A stretch of DNA of 64,000 nucleotides, taken from assembly GCA_025024175.1 (NCBI GenBank), contig QCXZ01000041.1, positions 50,587,786-50,651,785 of the forward strand. Reading direction: 5' to 3'. Source of the DNA: Rhyzopertha dominica. Its lineage: Eukaryota > Arthropoda > Insecta > Coleoptera > Bostrichidae. Below are positions 11,675 to 24,840 of the stretch, one piece after another. The notes beneath the pieces were generated by a model that was given only the letters and a program-made list of their open reading frames with translations, was not told where the DNA came from and made no database searches. Within the stretch, counting starts at the first letter, position 1. Every line of letters begins with the position of its first letter. The position numbers and the translations under genes are program-made.

Positions 11675-14600
11675 TTTACTCGCGAACATTAATTTGTTGT
11701 GTTTTAAACACTTCAACTTGTGTGAAGCTACTCCAACAGCATGAATAGAAAGAATATTAATTATTCTTTTTGCAAGGGGCGGTTGGGAGCAAAAGGAATG
11801 TTCGGAGTAGCTGTAACACATAAAGAAATTGCTTATAAATTATTATTACGCTTTGAGGTCTCAAAACTTTCTTTGTCGTGTGTATTCAATGAAGTAAAAA
11901 GTCCTTTACTCGCGAACATAATTTGTTGTTTTTTAAACACTTCAACTTGCGTGGAACTACTCCAACAGCATGAAATAGAAAGAATATTAATATTCTTTTT
12001 GCAATGGGGCGGTTGGGAGGCAAAAGGAATGTTCGGAGTAGCTGCAACACATAAAGAAATTGCTTATAAATTATTATTACGCTTTGAGGTCTCAAAACAT
12101 TCTTTGTCTTGTGTATTCGATGCAGTAAAAAGTCCTTTACTCGCGAACATAATTTGTTGTGTTTTAAACACTTCAACTTGTGTGAAGCTACTCCAACAGC
12201 ATGAAATAGAAAGAATATTAATATTCTTTTTGCAATGGGGCGGTTGGGAGGCAAAAGGAATGTTCGGAGTAGCTGTAACACATAAAGAAATTGCTTATAA
12301 ATTATTATTACGCTTTGAGGTCTCAAAACTTTCTTTGTCGTGTGTATTCAATGAAGTAAAAAGTCCTTTACTCGCGAACATAATTTGTTGTGTTTTAAAC
12401 ACTTCAACTTGTGTGAAGCTACTCCAACAGCATGAAATAGAAAGAATATTAATATTCTTTTGCAATGGGGCGGTTGGGAGGCAAAAGGAATGTTCGGAGT
12501 AGCTGTAACACATAAAGAAATTGCTTATAAATTATTATTACGCTTTGAGGTCTCAAAACTTTCTTTGTCGTGTGTATTCAATGAAGTAAAAAGTCCTTTA
12601 CTCTCGAACATAATTTGTTGTGTTTTAAACACTTCAACTTGTGTGGAACTACTCCAACAGCATGAAATAAAAAGAATATTAATATTCTTTCTGCAATGGG
12701 GCGGTTGGTAGGCAAAATGAATGTTCGGAGTAGCTGTAACACATAAAGAAATTGCTTATAAATTATTAATACGCTTTGAGGTCTCAAAACTTCTTTGTCG
12801 TGTGTATTCAATGAAGTAAAAAGTCCTTTACTCTCGAACATAATTTGTTGTGTTTTAAACACTTCAACTTGTGTGGAACTACTCCAACAGCATGAAATAG
12901 AAAGAATATTAATATTCTTTCTGCAATGGGGCGGTTGGTAGGCAAAATGAATGTTCGGAGTAGCTGTAACACATAAAGAAATTGCTTATAAATTATTATT
13001 ACGCTTTGAGGTCTCAAAACATTCTTTGTCGTGTGTATTCAATGAAGTAAAAGTCCTTTACTCTCGAACATAATTTGTTGTGTTTTAAACACTTCAACTT
13101 GTGTGGAACTACTCCAACAGCATGAAATAGAAAGAATATTAATATTCTTTCTGCAATGGGGCGGTTGGTAGGCAAAATGAATGTTCGGAGTAGCTGTAAC
13201 ACATAAAGAAATTGCTTATAAATTATTATTACGCTTTGAGGTCTCAAAACTTTCTTTGTCGTGTGTATTCAATGAAGTAAAAAGTCCTTTACTCGCGAAC
13301 ATAATTTGTTGTGTTTTAAACACTTCAACTTGTGTGGAACTACTCCAACAGCATGAAATAAAAAGAATATTAATATTCTTTCTGCAATGGGGCGGTTGGT
13401 AGGCAAAAGGAATGTTCGGAGTAGCTGTAACACATAAAGAAATTGCTTATAAATTATTATTACGCTTTGAGGTCTCAAAACTTTCTTTGTCGTGTGTATT
13501 CAATGAAGTAAAAAGTCCTTTACTCGCGAACATAATTTGTTGTGTTTTAAACACTTCAACTTGTGTGGAACTACTCCAACAGCATGAAATAGAAAGAATA
13601 TTAATATTCTTTCTGCAATGGGGCGGTTGGTAGGCAAAAGGAATGTTCGGAGTAGCTGTAACACATAAAGAAATTGCTTATAAATTATTATTACGCTTTG
13701 AGGTCTCAAAACTTCTTTGTCGTGTGTATTCAATGAAGTAAAAAGTCCTTTACTCTCGAACATAATTTGTTGTGTTTTAAACACTTCAACTTGTGTGGAA
13801 CTACTCCAACAGCATGAAATAGAAAGAATATTAATATTCTTTCTGCAATGGGGCGGTTGGTAGGCAAAATGAATGTTCGGAGTAGCTGTAACACATAAAG
13901 AAATTGCTTATAAATTATTATTACGCTTTGAGGTCTCAAAACTTTCTTTGTCGTGTGTATTCAATGAAGTAAAAAGTCCTTTACTCTCGAACATAATTTG
14001 TTGTGTTTTAAACACTTCAACTTGTGTGGAACTACTCCAACAGCATGAAATAAAAAGAATATTAATATTCTTTCTGCAATGGGGCGGTTGGTAGGCAAAA
14101 TGAATGTTCGGAGTAGCTGTAACACATAAAGAAATTGCTTATAAATTATTAATACGCTTTGAGGTCTCAAAACATTCTTTGTCGTGTGTATTCAATGAAG
14201 TAAAAAGTCCTTTACTCGCGAACATAATTTGTTGTGTTTTAAACACTTCAACTTGTGTGGAACTACTCCAACAGCATGAAATAAAAAGAATATTAATATT
14301 CTTTCTGCAATGGGGCGGTTGGTAGGCAAAATGAATGTTCGGAGTAGCTGTAACACATAAAGAAATTGCTTATAAATTATTAATACGCTTTGAGGTCTCA
14401 AAACATTCTTTGTCGTGTGTATTCAATGAAGTAAAAAGTCCTTTACTCTCGAACATAATTTGTTGTGTTTTAAACACTTCAACTTGTGTGGAACTACTCC
14501 AACAGCATGAAATAAAAGAATATTAATATTCTTTCTGCAATGGGGCGGTTGGTAGGCAAAATGAATGTTCGGAGTAGCTGTAACACATAAAGAAATTGCT

Positions 14601-15950
14601 TATAAATTATTATTACGCTTTGAGGTCTCAAAACTTTCTTTGTCGTGTGTATTCAATGAAGTAAAAAGTCCTTTACTCGCGAACATAATTTGTTGTGTTT
14701 TAAACACTTCAACTTGTGTGGAACTACTCCAACAGCATGAAATAAAAAGAATATTAATATTCTTTCTGCAATGGGGCGGTTGGTAGGCAAAATGAATGTT
14801 CGGAGTAGCTGTAACACATAAAGAAATTGCTTATAAATTATTATTACGCTTTGAGGTCTCAAAACTTTCTTTGTCGTGTGTATTCAATGAAGTAAAAAGT
14901 CCTTTACTCTCGAACATAATTTGTTGTGTTTTAAACACTTCAACTTGTGTGGAACTACTCCAACAGCATGAAATAAAAAGAATATTAATATTCTTTCTGC
15001 AATGGGGCGGTTGGTAGGCAAAATGAATGTTCGGAGTAGCTGTAGCACATAATGAAATTGCTTATAAATTATTATTACGCTTTGAGGTCTCAAAACATTC
15101 TTTGTCGTGTGTATTCAATGCAGTAAAAAGTCCTTTACTCGCGAACATAATTTGTTGTGTTTTATACACTTCAACTTGCGTGGAACTACTCCAACAGCAT
15201 GAAATAAAAAGAATATTAATATTCTTTCTGCAATGGGGCGGTTGGTAGGCAAAATGAATGTTCGGAGTAGCTGTAGCACATAATGAAATTGCTTATAAAT
15301 TATTATTACGCTTTGAGGTCTCAAAACATTATTTTTCGTGTGTATTCAATGCAGTAAAAAGTCCTTTACTCTCGAACATAATTTGTTGTGTTTTAAACAC
15401 TTCAACTTGTGTGGAACTACTCCAGCAGCATGAAATAAAACGAATATTAATATTCTTTCTGCAATGGGGCGGTTGGTAGGCAAAATGAATGTTCGGAGTA
15501 GCCCTAGAACATAAAGAAATTGCTTATAAATTATTATTACGCTTTGAGGTCTCACAACTTTCTTTGTCGTGTGTATTCAATGCAGTAAAAAGTCCTTTAC
15601 TCTCGAACATAATTTGTTGTGTTTTAAACACTTCAACTTGTGTGGAACTACTCCAACAGCATGAAATAAAAAGAATATTAATATTCTTTTTGCAATGGGG
15701 CGGTTGGTAGGCAAAAGGAATGTTCGGAGTAGCTGTAGCACATAATGAAATTGCTTATAAATTATTATTACGCTTTGAGGTCTCAAAACATTATTTTTCG
15801 TGTGTATTCAATGCAGTAAAAAGGGCTTTACTCGCGAACATAATTTGTTGTGTTTTAAACACTTCAACTTGTGTGGAACTACTCCAACAGCAATAAATAA
15901 AAAGAATATTAATAATCTTTCTGCAATGGGGCGGTTGGTAGGCAAAAGGA
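11675..15950 (+). repeat. 231-bp satellite, subfamily A (about 18 units)
   Basis: Tandem units of 230-231 bp recur at 11798, 12029, 12260, 12490, 12720 and so on to 15720, marked by atgttcggagtagctgt. Adjacent units differ at only a few bases. Each contains the perfect palindrome AAAGAATATTAATATTCTTT and the pair ggagtag / ctactcc as a widely spaced inverted repeat. Because 231 is 77 codons, frames remain open across units: a 253-residue frame covers 11741-12502. The first full units read GGTTGGGAGG and most later ones GGTTGGTAGG, which puts a TAG in that frame. Similar frames are open on the minus strand. This is most simply satellite DNA, not a gene. Confidence 0.95.
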
Positions 15951-18050
15951 ATGTTCGGAGTAGCTGTAACACATAAAGAAATTGCTCATAAATTATTTAG
16001 ATGCCTTGAGACCTCAAGACGTAGCTTGTTGTGTGTATTTAATGAAGTAAATTGTCATTTACTCTCAAACTGAATTTATTGTGCTATAGAAACTAGCTAA
16101 TACGAGACTACTCCAACATCGTTGAATAAAAAAAAGAATATTAATATTCTTTTTGCAATGGGGCGGTTGGTAGGCAAAAGGAATGTTCGGAGTAGCTGTA
16201 ACACATAAAGAAATTGCTCATAATTTATTTAGATGCCTTGAGACCTCAAGACATAGCTTGTTGTGTGTATTTAATGAAGTAAATTGTCATTTACTCTCAA
16301 ACTAAATTAATTGTGCTATAAAACTAGCTAGTACGAGACTACTCCAACATCGGTGAATAAAAAAAAAGAATATTAATATTCTTTCTGCAATGGGGCGGTT
16401 GGTAGGCAAAAGGAATGTTCGGAGTAGCTGTAACACATAAAGAAATTGCTCATAAATTATTTATATGCGTTGAGACCTCAATACATAGCTTGTGGTGTGT
16501 AATTAATGAAGTAAATTGTCATTTACTCTCAAACTAAATTAATTGTGCTATAAAAACTAGCTAGTACGAGACTACTCCAACATCGGTGAATAAAAAAAAG
16601 AATATTAATATTCTTTCTGCAATGGGGCGGTTGGTAGGCAAAAGGAATGTTCGGAGTAGCTGTAACACATAAAGAAATTGCTCATAAATTATTTAGATGC
16701 CTTGAGACCTCAAGACATAGCTTGTTGGTGTGTATTTAATGAAGTAAATTGTCATTTACTCTCAAACTAAATTTATTGTGCTATAGAAACTAGCTAGTAC
16801 GAGACTACCCCAACATCGTTGAATAAAAAGAAAGAATATTAATATTCTTTTTGCAATGGGGCGGTTGGTAGGCTAAAGGAATGTTCGGAGTAGCTGTAAC
16901 ACATAAAGAAATTGCTCATAATTTATTTAGATGCCTTGAGACCTCAAGACATAGCTNGTTGTGTGTATTTAATGAAGTAAATTGTCATTTACTCTCAAAC
17001 TAAATTTATTGTNCTATAGAAACTAGCTAGTACGAGACTACTCCAACATCGTTGAATAAAAAGAAAGAATATTAATATTCTTTTTGCAATGGGGCGGTTG
17101 GTAGGCAAAAGGAATGTTCGGAGTAGCTGTAACACATAAAGAAATTGCTCATAAATTATTTATATGCCTTGAGACCTCAAGACATAGCTTGTTGTGTGTA
17201 TTTAATGAAGTAAATTGTCATTTACTCTCAAACTAAATTTATTGTGCTATAGAAACTAGCTAGTACGAGACTACTCCAACATCGTTGAATAAAAAAAAGA
17301 ATATTAATATTCTTTTTGCAATGGGGCGGTTGGTAGGCAAAAGGAATGTTCGGAGTAGCTGTAACACATAAAGAAATTGCTCATAAATTATTTATATGCG
17401 TTGAGACCTCAAGACATAGCTTGTTGTGTGTATTTAATGAAGTAAATTGTCATTTACTCTCAAACTAAATTTATTGTGCTATAGAAACTAGCTAGTACGA
17501 GACTACTCCAACATCGTTGAATAAAAAGAAAGAATATTAATATTCTTTTTGCATTGGGCGGTTGGTAGGCAAAAGGAATGTTCGGAGTAGCTGTAACACA
17601 TAAAGAAATTGCCCATAAATTATTTATATGCGTTGAGACCTCAAGACATAGCTCGTTGTGTGTATTTAATGAAGTAAATTGTCATTTACTCTCAAACTAA
17701 ATTTATTGTGCTATAGAAACTAGCTAGTACGAGACTACTCCAACATCGTTGATTTAAAAGAAAGAATATTAATATTCTTTTTGCAATGGGCGGTTGGTAG
17801 GCAAAAGGAAAGTTCGGAGTAGCTGTAACACATAAAGAAATTGCTCATAAATTATTTATATGCCTTGAGACCTCAAGACATAGCTTGTTATGTGTATTTA
17901 ATGAAGTAAATTGTCATTTACTCTCAAACTAAATTTATTGTGCTATAGAAACTAGCTAGTACGAGACTACTCCAACATCGTTGAATAAAAAAAAAGAATA
18001 TTAATATTGTTTCTGCTCGGGTGTGGTTGGTAGGTAAAATGAATGTTTGG
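15950..18050 (+). repeat. ~232-bp satellite, subfamily B (about 9 units)
   Basis: From 15950 the array changes type abruptly. Units begin near 15950, 16182, 16413, 16645, 16878, 17110, 17345, 17578 and 17808. The segment from the AATATTAATATT palindrome through caatggggcggttggtaggc to aagaaattgct is shared with subfamily A. The other half is much altered (tagatgccttgagacctcaa, gctatagaaactagctagta). The last unit is degenerate, with tgctcgggtgtggttggtag at 18013, and the array then stops. Confidence 0.9.
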
Positions 18051-18190
18051 AGGTTTGTTATAAATTATTTAGATGATTTTTTTTGAGTCATATCAACCTA
18101 CCTACCTATCATTTTAAACATACACAATCCTATATTAGCTTTTTATACACTAGTGTGGTTATACGTATTAATCATTGTTAGCATATGCTG
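18050..18190. other. satellite/Jockey junction segment
   Basis: AT-rich sequence between the satellite and the Jockey 5' region. It shares agcatatgctgtggac (18180) and an agtatttaata box with the other end of the third block (38425-38455, reverse sense). The same junction in two places shows the satellite and Jockey element moved together. Confidence 0.6.
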
Positions 18191-20180
18191 TGGACGGACG
18201 ACGCTCCACTTAGTATTTAATAAGTTATCGGTTCGAGTTCCGCGCCAATTTTATTATGTACGGTTATTTTAGTACATACATTTAGTACGACGAGGTGGGT
18301 TTGTCAATGTAAGACCCGCGCCGAAGACTAAGGACATCGTCGGCATAAGGACCTGTTGATGTGCGCGAAATGCGTCTTAGACTACAGAGGCCCAAAGAGG
18401 AAGTCGCCGCGTGTGTCAACCGTGGAGGTTCACATCCCGCTAGCTACAGGGGGTGCCTGAGGCTCCCGCAACTCCTCGAGTTGTCAACGAAGCCTACCTC
18501 CGTTCCGGCAGCCACTCCGATCGTCGCTCCCGCCGTGATACTCCGCTTATCGCACGCCCGAGCTACTGCCGTCATATCTAGCTCTCAAGATATCGCCAAC
18601 CTATTTAAAAAAATGCCTAGAGATTCACGCACAGTCCTCCCTGCAGAACGCATATTGGAATGAAAACGCGATCAAACGCCAACGATTCGAGTTCTTGTAA
18701 TCCTTGACACGACATGGAGTCGATGTAGCCTTGGTCAATGAGACACATCTGAGACCATGCGACAGCCAGAGCGTTCTGCAGTACGTCCTCCACCACACCG
18801 ACCATCTGAATCGCCCCGGAGGTCTTACCGCCATCTACGTCAACACAGGCCCTCATTCTCGGAACACCTGCAAACCCACCTGCCGGGTACACGGCACGAT
18901 ACGCTCCGTCCGTCTACTCGAACAGACCTTAGCCGATCTTGCCGCCGCCACTCGAGCGCGAACCGCAGAGAGAGTTCCCTCTATCGTATGACGTGAGAAC
19001 ACTCATGGAACCCCGAAGATCGCAGGCAGTACAATCAACTGCAAGCACAGGTGAAAGAGGCCGTTTTACACCACATAAGCGCACGTTGGGAAGCCAAGAT
19101 TCGCCAACTGGACGAAGACTCAAGCAACCTCTGGAGGATGACTAAATTCCTGTGGAACAGGCCCGCTCCACGACGAGTACGGCTTGCTGTACACGCCGGA
19201 GGATAAAGCCGAAGCTTTTACCGACTGCATGGAACGCCATTGCAGTCCAACCTTCGAGAACGCGGACCTAGACGACATCGAGTACGCCACCGAGGGCTTC
19301 AACGTCAAGGCGTCAGTCGGAGCTATCTTTCTGGACATGGCGAAATCGCTCGACAAGGTATAACATGAGGGATTGATACTCGAGCTATCACATACCGACA
19401 TGCCAACCGGAATCGGACTTCCTGAGGGACAAACCTCTGTGTGAAGCTCAGCTACAAAAGGTCCTCGGTGCGCACCGCCACAAGAGGGATTCCGCAGGGC
19501 TCGACGTTTTCGCCGCCGCTGTTCACCGTGTTCACGAGGGACATCCTGAAGACGGAAGCATCAGAACTCGCTATCTACGCAGATGACACCGCTATCTTCA
19601 CCATATCAGTTGATCCATGTCTGATGACTCCACGTCTTCAGAAAGCCGCCGGCATTCTTTCTGAGCAAACGGAGGAAGCAGCCCGATCGAAACCCATCTT
19701 CGATCGCGCTATCCCGTGCCTCTGTTGTCTGCTATACCGCAATAGCAAGTTGAACAGCGACAACGAGCTCTTGATCTACAAGACGATACTGCGGCCGATG
19801 ATGACGTACGGATGTGCTGCATGGAGTTAAGCATCAGCTAAACACATCAAACGTCTTCACGTTATCCAGAACAAGGTTCTCCGAATGGTCGTCGATGCTC
19901 CCTAGTTCGGCAGAGTTCTCAGATACACAGAGATCTCGAAGTTCCTACGATCTAGGAATATCCTCCGAGAAGCAGCAGCCAAGGCATTCCACAAAGCAGA
20001 CGCCTACGAAAACCCCCTCATTCGTAATCTAAGAGATTACGATGAAGAGGAAGCTCGTACCCACAAGAGGCCCAAGATGATGCTGCTGCAGTAGCTTCTA
20101 AGCCTTGTCGACGTCCAAGGGTGCAATACTCGTACTTAGATGGGTTCTTCTACGTAGTTTTCCCCTGAAGGTGTGCATGG
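18190..20180 (+). pseudogene. Jockey-like non-LTR retrotransposon (right arm)
   Basis: The element reads left to right. The ORF1 tail lies at 18361-18660. An endonuclease start at about 18700 reads TRHGVDVALVNETHLRPCDS. A pre-RT segment at 19010-19150 reads EDRRQYNQLQAQ and WEAKIRQLDED. RT motif A, FLDMAKSLDKV, is near 19330, with a stop after V. Motif B, GIPQGSTFSPP, is at 19490, motif C, IYADDTAIF, at 19575, and a C-terminal part reads LIYKTILRPMMTYGCAAW near 19770. Frames shift several times and parts of the endonuclease and RT are deleted, so it cannot be active. It lies directly after the satellite and pairs with 10150-11574. Confidence 0.8.
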
Positions 20181-20427
20181 AGTAACATCCTTTATAGAAA
20201 TTACCAAAATATAATTTTTTTCTCCGCCACAATCACACGCAATCAGTCCCGACGCGTACGTAGCTAGCGACGCTACTATGATTCCACAAATTACCATTAG
20301 TCCTGCCTTAGCTAAGTTTTAGTAAAACTTTATTCGCTGCTAATATTTATATTCGCCCGATGCGCGTTTTTCACTGCACTGAACAGTTTTGAAACTTACC
20401 CTCTAAAGTACAGTACTGTTTGATGTA

Positions 20428-22790
20428 CTAGAGGTCCAGTCGATCTGGTGGACGCTCGATCCTCGTCGATCTCCTAGCTAGAGGACGGTCCTCTGCTACT
20501 GAGGCTGCAACAACTGGTTCCCTTTCTTCTCCTGGCTCTGGAACTAGTTGCCCCAACTGACGGTCTTAAGCTGCTGCTGGTTGGAGTTCCCACGCTGATG
20601 GCACTCTAACATGAATTGGAGTACCAGTATCGGAATCCGTCTTTCACTAGTAATCTGTCTATTTTTCTTTCTTATTACTTTTCTTTGATGGAACGGTAAC
20701 CTGTATGGGCGCTTCGTAATCGTAGGTATTTTCTCTGTAATAATTCTATGCTTGACCATATTTGTACTTGTTAACATTTCGTTTTCTTTACAAAACTAAT
20801 CTGAATATCGGTCCAGAAATTCTAAAACCAAATATATTTTGGGCGTAATTATTGAAACGCTCCAATTCAAAAGAATTATCTTCCCGTTCTTCCCTTAAAT
20901 TTGCAATNCGTTANCAGTTTTCGTGTTTTCCCGACCGGGTATGTTTGCCGACGCTACTCCTAAAGTTCAGTTCTCCTTTGAAGTTTTCAGATACGAATTC
21001 AAATTCAAAATTCGTATTAAACACTTTTCGACTTCATCCGTAATTACTCTATAGCTGCCATTATTACTCCGTTTATTTTTACTTTATATGGTTCCTTTAT
21101 AATTTCTTGACCCTCTAATACCTCAGCTAATTTCCCATAATACGTAGCTTCGCATTTCGCCGATATCTCCAAGTCCTCAGTTAACTAAACGTTTATTTCT
21201 TGATTTTTTCCTTGTCCACAGGTTTTCTTTTTTCCCATGCTTTAACCTTTTCCGCTTGTAGTAATTCTATTTCCTTTAATTCCGCTTCGCTTTGTCATTA
21301 AGTTTGAAGTAGCCTTTTTGATCACCCTCCGTATTCTTTTTTTAACACCCGGTTTCAGTCTACCAACTCCACTAGACCAATCTGTTTCATCTAAAGTATA
21401 CTTTTCGTCTTCACTGATTCCTCCGCAAATCTATTCTTGTGTATCGACTTCAATACCATTCACGTTAACGCGATTTACTACCCCATAAATCGTCTTCTTC
21501 CTAAGCACAACCATCCACTTTTCTATTAATCTTTCTATCAATAAAACCTTTATTATTCACTTCATTAACACGTATTTCATCACCACTGTGATCCGCAACA
21601 CCTGTTATCTCGTTACTCCCCACAATTTTTTCACATATCTCGATATCCTCACCGATGTCCTCACTAACACCACATACTTCTATCTTATCGTAATCAACTG
21701 TCATATTTTTCCTATTCGGCACCGCCTACTTTAGGGCAGTACGGTCCTGCACCTCAGAATTCCGATCCTTCTGTAGTCTTCGAGAATTCTTTCTTAAGTG
21801 GTTTGATCGCCCGTTCTTGGCACACTTCTGTTTCATCATGATAACTAGGCTTCCTTGCAGTATTACCGTTCAGAAAATTGCGAGCCTTAATTCTACACTC
21901 ATTAGCTTCCCTCACGGACATCGAAAGCTTTTCTCTAAATTCGCGGGTCGCTTTTCCTTGACTAAATTCCGTATTCGCGTAACATAGATCCTTAACTTCA
22001 GCTTCATCATAATTGGGCATAAAATCCATACTAATACGGTCCTGAGTTTTGGAAACCTGAACATCCCTCACGGGCCTCGCGAGACCATTATTATAATCCG
22101 CCGTACCGGAGTTCCTTGATTTAAAATTTCACGATAACTTCTGACTTCCCCTCGTTACTACCACTTTCACCTACTGCTACGTCATCCTTTCTCGCAAAGC
22201 GTTTAATCTTATCATAACTTCTGATATCGTTAGCATAATTTCCTTACTATCGCTAACTACCTCATCATTTCTTTGTAAAACGCTTTTAAACCTCCCATCG
22301 TCCATTGTATTATCGTATCTCCGCGCTGTGTCGCTTTTCACCCCATTATTATTACTTCTTGTCTATGTAACATCAATACTAAAACCTTTGCCCATCATTA
22401 GCTTAAGTATTTCATTAGGCCATTCCTCCAAAACATTTTTTCTAAAATAAATTTTCAAGTTCTCTCCTAAGAAATCTCTACCTAAGATTCCATCACACTG
22501 TAGCGATAATTCATCCTCACAAACTACAAATTTTTGACTGACGCTAACAAACTGCTTTGTTATTTCAACACCCTAATCAGCTTCACCCAAAACTGGAATA
22601 CCGTGGCTCATACCTCTCAGTCCGATTGACTCGTTGCATCTTTCAGTCAAGATGCTTTTGATAACTGAAACAGCTGATCCGGTATCTATTAATTATTTAC
22701 ACAAGACTCCAGTTATAAATAATTTGATACTATATGCAATTTCCGTTTCATCCAATTCTGAATTTCCTGCTACAGATTTTATTTGGCAAG
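20428..22790 (-). pseudogene. Ty3/gypsy retrotransposon with deleted pol (copy 2)
   Basis: This is the minus-strand partner of 7620-9965. The protease motif LIDTGS begins at 22692. The linker ORFs are at 21754-22071 and 21501-21722. The RT N-terminal edge is at 20544-20777, followed by the integrase-like tail towards 20428. The RT palm, RNase H and integrase core are missing at the same place as in copies 1 and 3. Stops and frameshifts are largely shared with copy 1, so the damage predates the duplication. Confidence 0.8.
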
Positions 22791-23395
22791 AAAGAAGATA
22801 CTTATAGTGCTCTAAATAGTGTTAATAAGTGATGACATGTAGTGCGTATGTGTAGTGAGGGCTCGGTAGTGATTGTTATTATATTAATAGGTGATTTAGT
22901 GTGTGTGTGTGTATGCGTAGTGAGTGCAAGTGAATGTGCAATTATAATTATCCAGTGATGAAGTGATAATATTTTTTAAGAGAAGATACTATTCCCAGGG
23001 AGGTTTTGGAGGCAGACTGGACAAGCTTTTTTACAAATGTGTGCTGATTTGAAACCTGCAAAGGATCGCAACTTAAAAGATTAGAATTTGGGAAGCTCCA
23101 TTTTAGTTTGGATTGGGAGCTACCGTTTGCGGCGTGGTTGGGGCCGCAGACAGTTCTTCACATACGTGGAGGTCAGTGAAGACTGAAGAGGAGGGCTGAA
23201 AGTACCTACATGGAGATTATGCTAAAGCAATCAATTTTAACACATCCCTTGGCTTGAACCGGCAAGAAAGAAGATAGAGTGTTCTAAAAAATATTTAGTG
23301 CTCCGTAGTGGTTGTTTTTGTGGTAAAATAGGTGATTTAGTAGTGCGTTTTTATTTATAGTGAGTGCAAGTTAATGTGCGTGATGAAGTGTATAT
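22790..23395 (+). repeat. 560-bp repeat unit
   Basis: A unit in plus orientation, with ggattgggagctaccg at about 23113 and gattatgctaaagcaatc at about 23216. It is interrupted by the MITE-like element, which starts at 23396 right after gtgatgaagtg. Confidence 0.65.
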
Positions 23396-24226
23396 TACTT
23401 CCACATCCAAAGGATGGGAAGTACTTTATCGCGAAAATAATTTTTAATTTCTCAATCGCTTTAAAATGGTCGAAAACGCAAAATGCAAAATTTGAGCAAA
23501 AAAAATATCTTGTCTGTATGTCTGGTTTTCTGTATGGACGCGATAACTTCCCGAAACTTAACATATGCACTTAAAATTCGGCATACACATAAATCCCAAC
23601 TACCCAAAGCCACCTTTTGGTTTTGGGGTAAGTAGGGTATCGGGAACGAGTAAAATTGGGGGGGTAACCACCCTTTTTGATTTTTTTTTTGTTTAGTATG
23701 TGATTAGTAGTATGATAGCGAGTATTATTCGTCCTTATAAATTTTCGGTGCAGCAAACTGTTTAGAAGATAGCAAAAACGCGTTACATATTAAAAAAAAC
23801 TGTTTTTAGTAAATATCTCCGTAAATAGTTAATATATTCAAAAAATGAAGAATATGCCATTAGATAGGATATAAAATTTCTCACAAAAAGTGTTTTAAAT
23901 ATTTTTTCCAAAATTTTAGCATTATCCAAATATTTTCAAAAAACGTATTTTGTACGTTGTCCATAGATTTTTCTAAAATTTTAGTATAAAATAAAAAATC
24001 AAATTTCTGATCGTAAAGTACACTTGCAACTTTTTTTCAGTTAATAATTTTCGAGTTATTTGGAAAAAACCGATTTTAGAAATTTATGTATATATCCTAA
24101 TATCACGAGAACCGTTTGTCTTAGAAAAAATGTCTAGAGAGAAAAAATCCTCAATTACTGATTACTGAACTTATAGTAAGAGAAATAAAAGCGTAAATGT
24201 CATTTTTACAATTGGATGCGGAGGTA
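23396..24226 (+). mobile_element. MITE-like element, copy 2 (longest uninterrupted)
   Basis: 831 bp between termini TACTTCCACATCC (23396) and GGATGCGGAGGTA (ending 24226), which match as inverted repeats at 11 of 13 positions. The interior is AT-rich and non-coding, and includes gggggggtaaccaccc near 23660. That site corresponds to the insertion point of the DNA transposon in the 45.6-48.2 kb copy. Confidence 0.6.
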
Positions 24227-24289
24227 TTGATTCTATTTGCAGCGGTTTTTTGTAAGAGAACACACTATTACCAGAGAGGTACGGAGGGG

Positions 24290-24840
24290 ACGGACGAGCA
24301 TCTACAAAAGATTATGCGGAAGGCAGACAGCGAAGAAGATACCTGCAGTGCTCCGTAGTGGTTGTTTTTGTGTTAAAATAGGTGATTTAGTGTGTTTTTA
24401 TGCGTAGTGAGTGCGAGTGAATGTGCAAGGTGCTGTGATGAAGTAACAATATTTAAAAAGAAGATAACTGCTTCCATGGAGGTACGGAGGGGACAAACAC
24501 GTACAGCAAGATTATGCTGAAGCAGTCAACCAGTTAGTGAGGTATTCCGTTTGGATGGCAGACTCCTGGACAAGCTTTGTTTCCAATTTCATGGTAACAA
24601 TATATGCACTACATCTTATCTACGTCCTTTGGATTCAACAATATATGAAATCTGGCAATGATCACAATTTTAAGGATTAGAGTTTAGTCGCATTTTAGGG
24701 AAGCTCCATTTTGGTTTGGATTGGGAGCTACCGTTTGCGGCGTGGCTGGGGCCGCAGACAATTCCTCTTCACATGCCTGGGGGGCAGTGAAGAGCGAAAA
24801 ACAAACTATTACGGGGGAGGATCGCAAAGTTTTAGTCAAA
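24290..24840 (+). repeat. 560-bp repeat unit
   Basis: Diverged unit with gaggtacggaggggac at 24480 and ggattgggagctaccg at about 24720. It pairs with 5690-6240. Confidence 0.6.

Noticed and set aside
11741..11790. Heat-shock element reading of the GAATATTAATATTC palindrome
   Set aside because: The spacing does not match nGAAnnTTCn units; it is only a palindrome.
12460..15786. Dozens of 63-94 residue ORFs on both strands
   Set aside because: They repeat with the satellite period and exist on both strands because 231 is divisible by three. Treated as satellite, not genes.
11675..18050. CRISPR array
   Set aside because: Units are 231 bp with no repeat/spacer alternation, in a eukaryotic context.
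18225..18250. tRNA-like B box (ggttcgagttcc) beside the satellite/Jockey junction
   Set aside because: No A box, cloverleaf or acceptor stem could be drawn around it. A SINE head is possible but unsupported.
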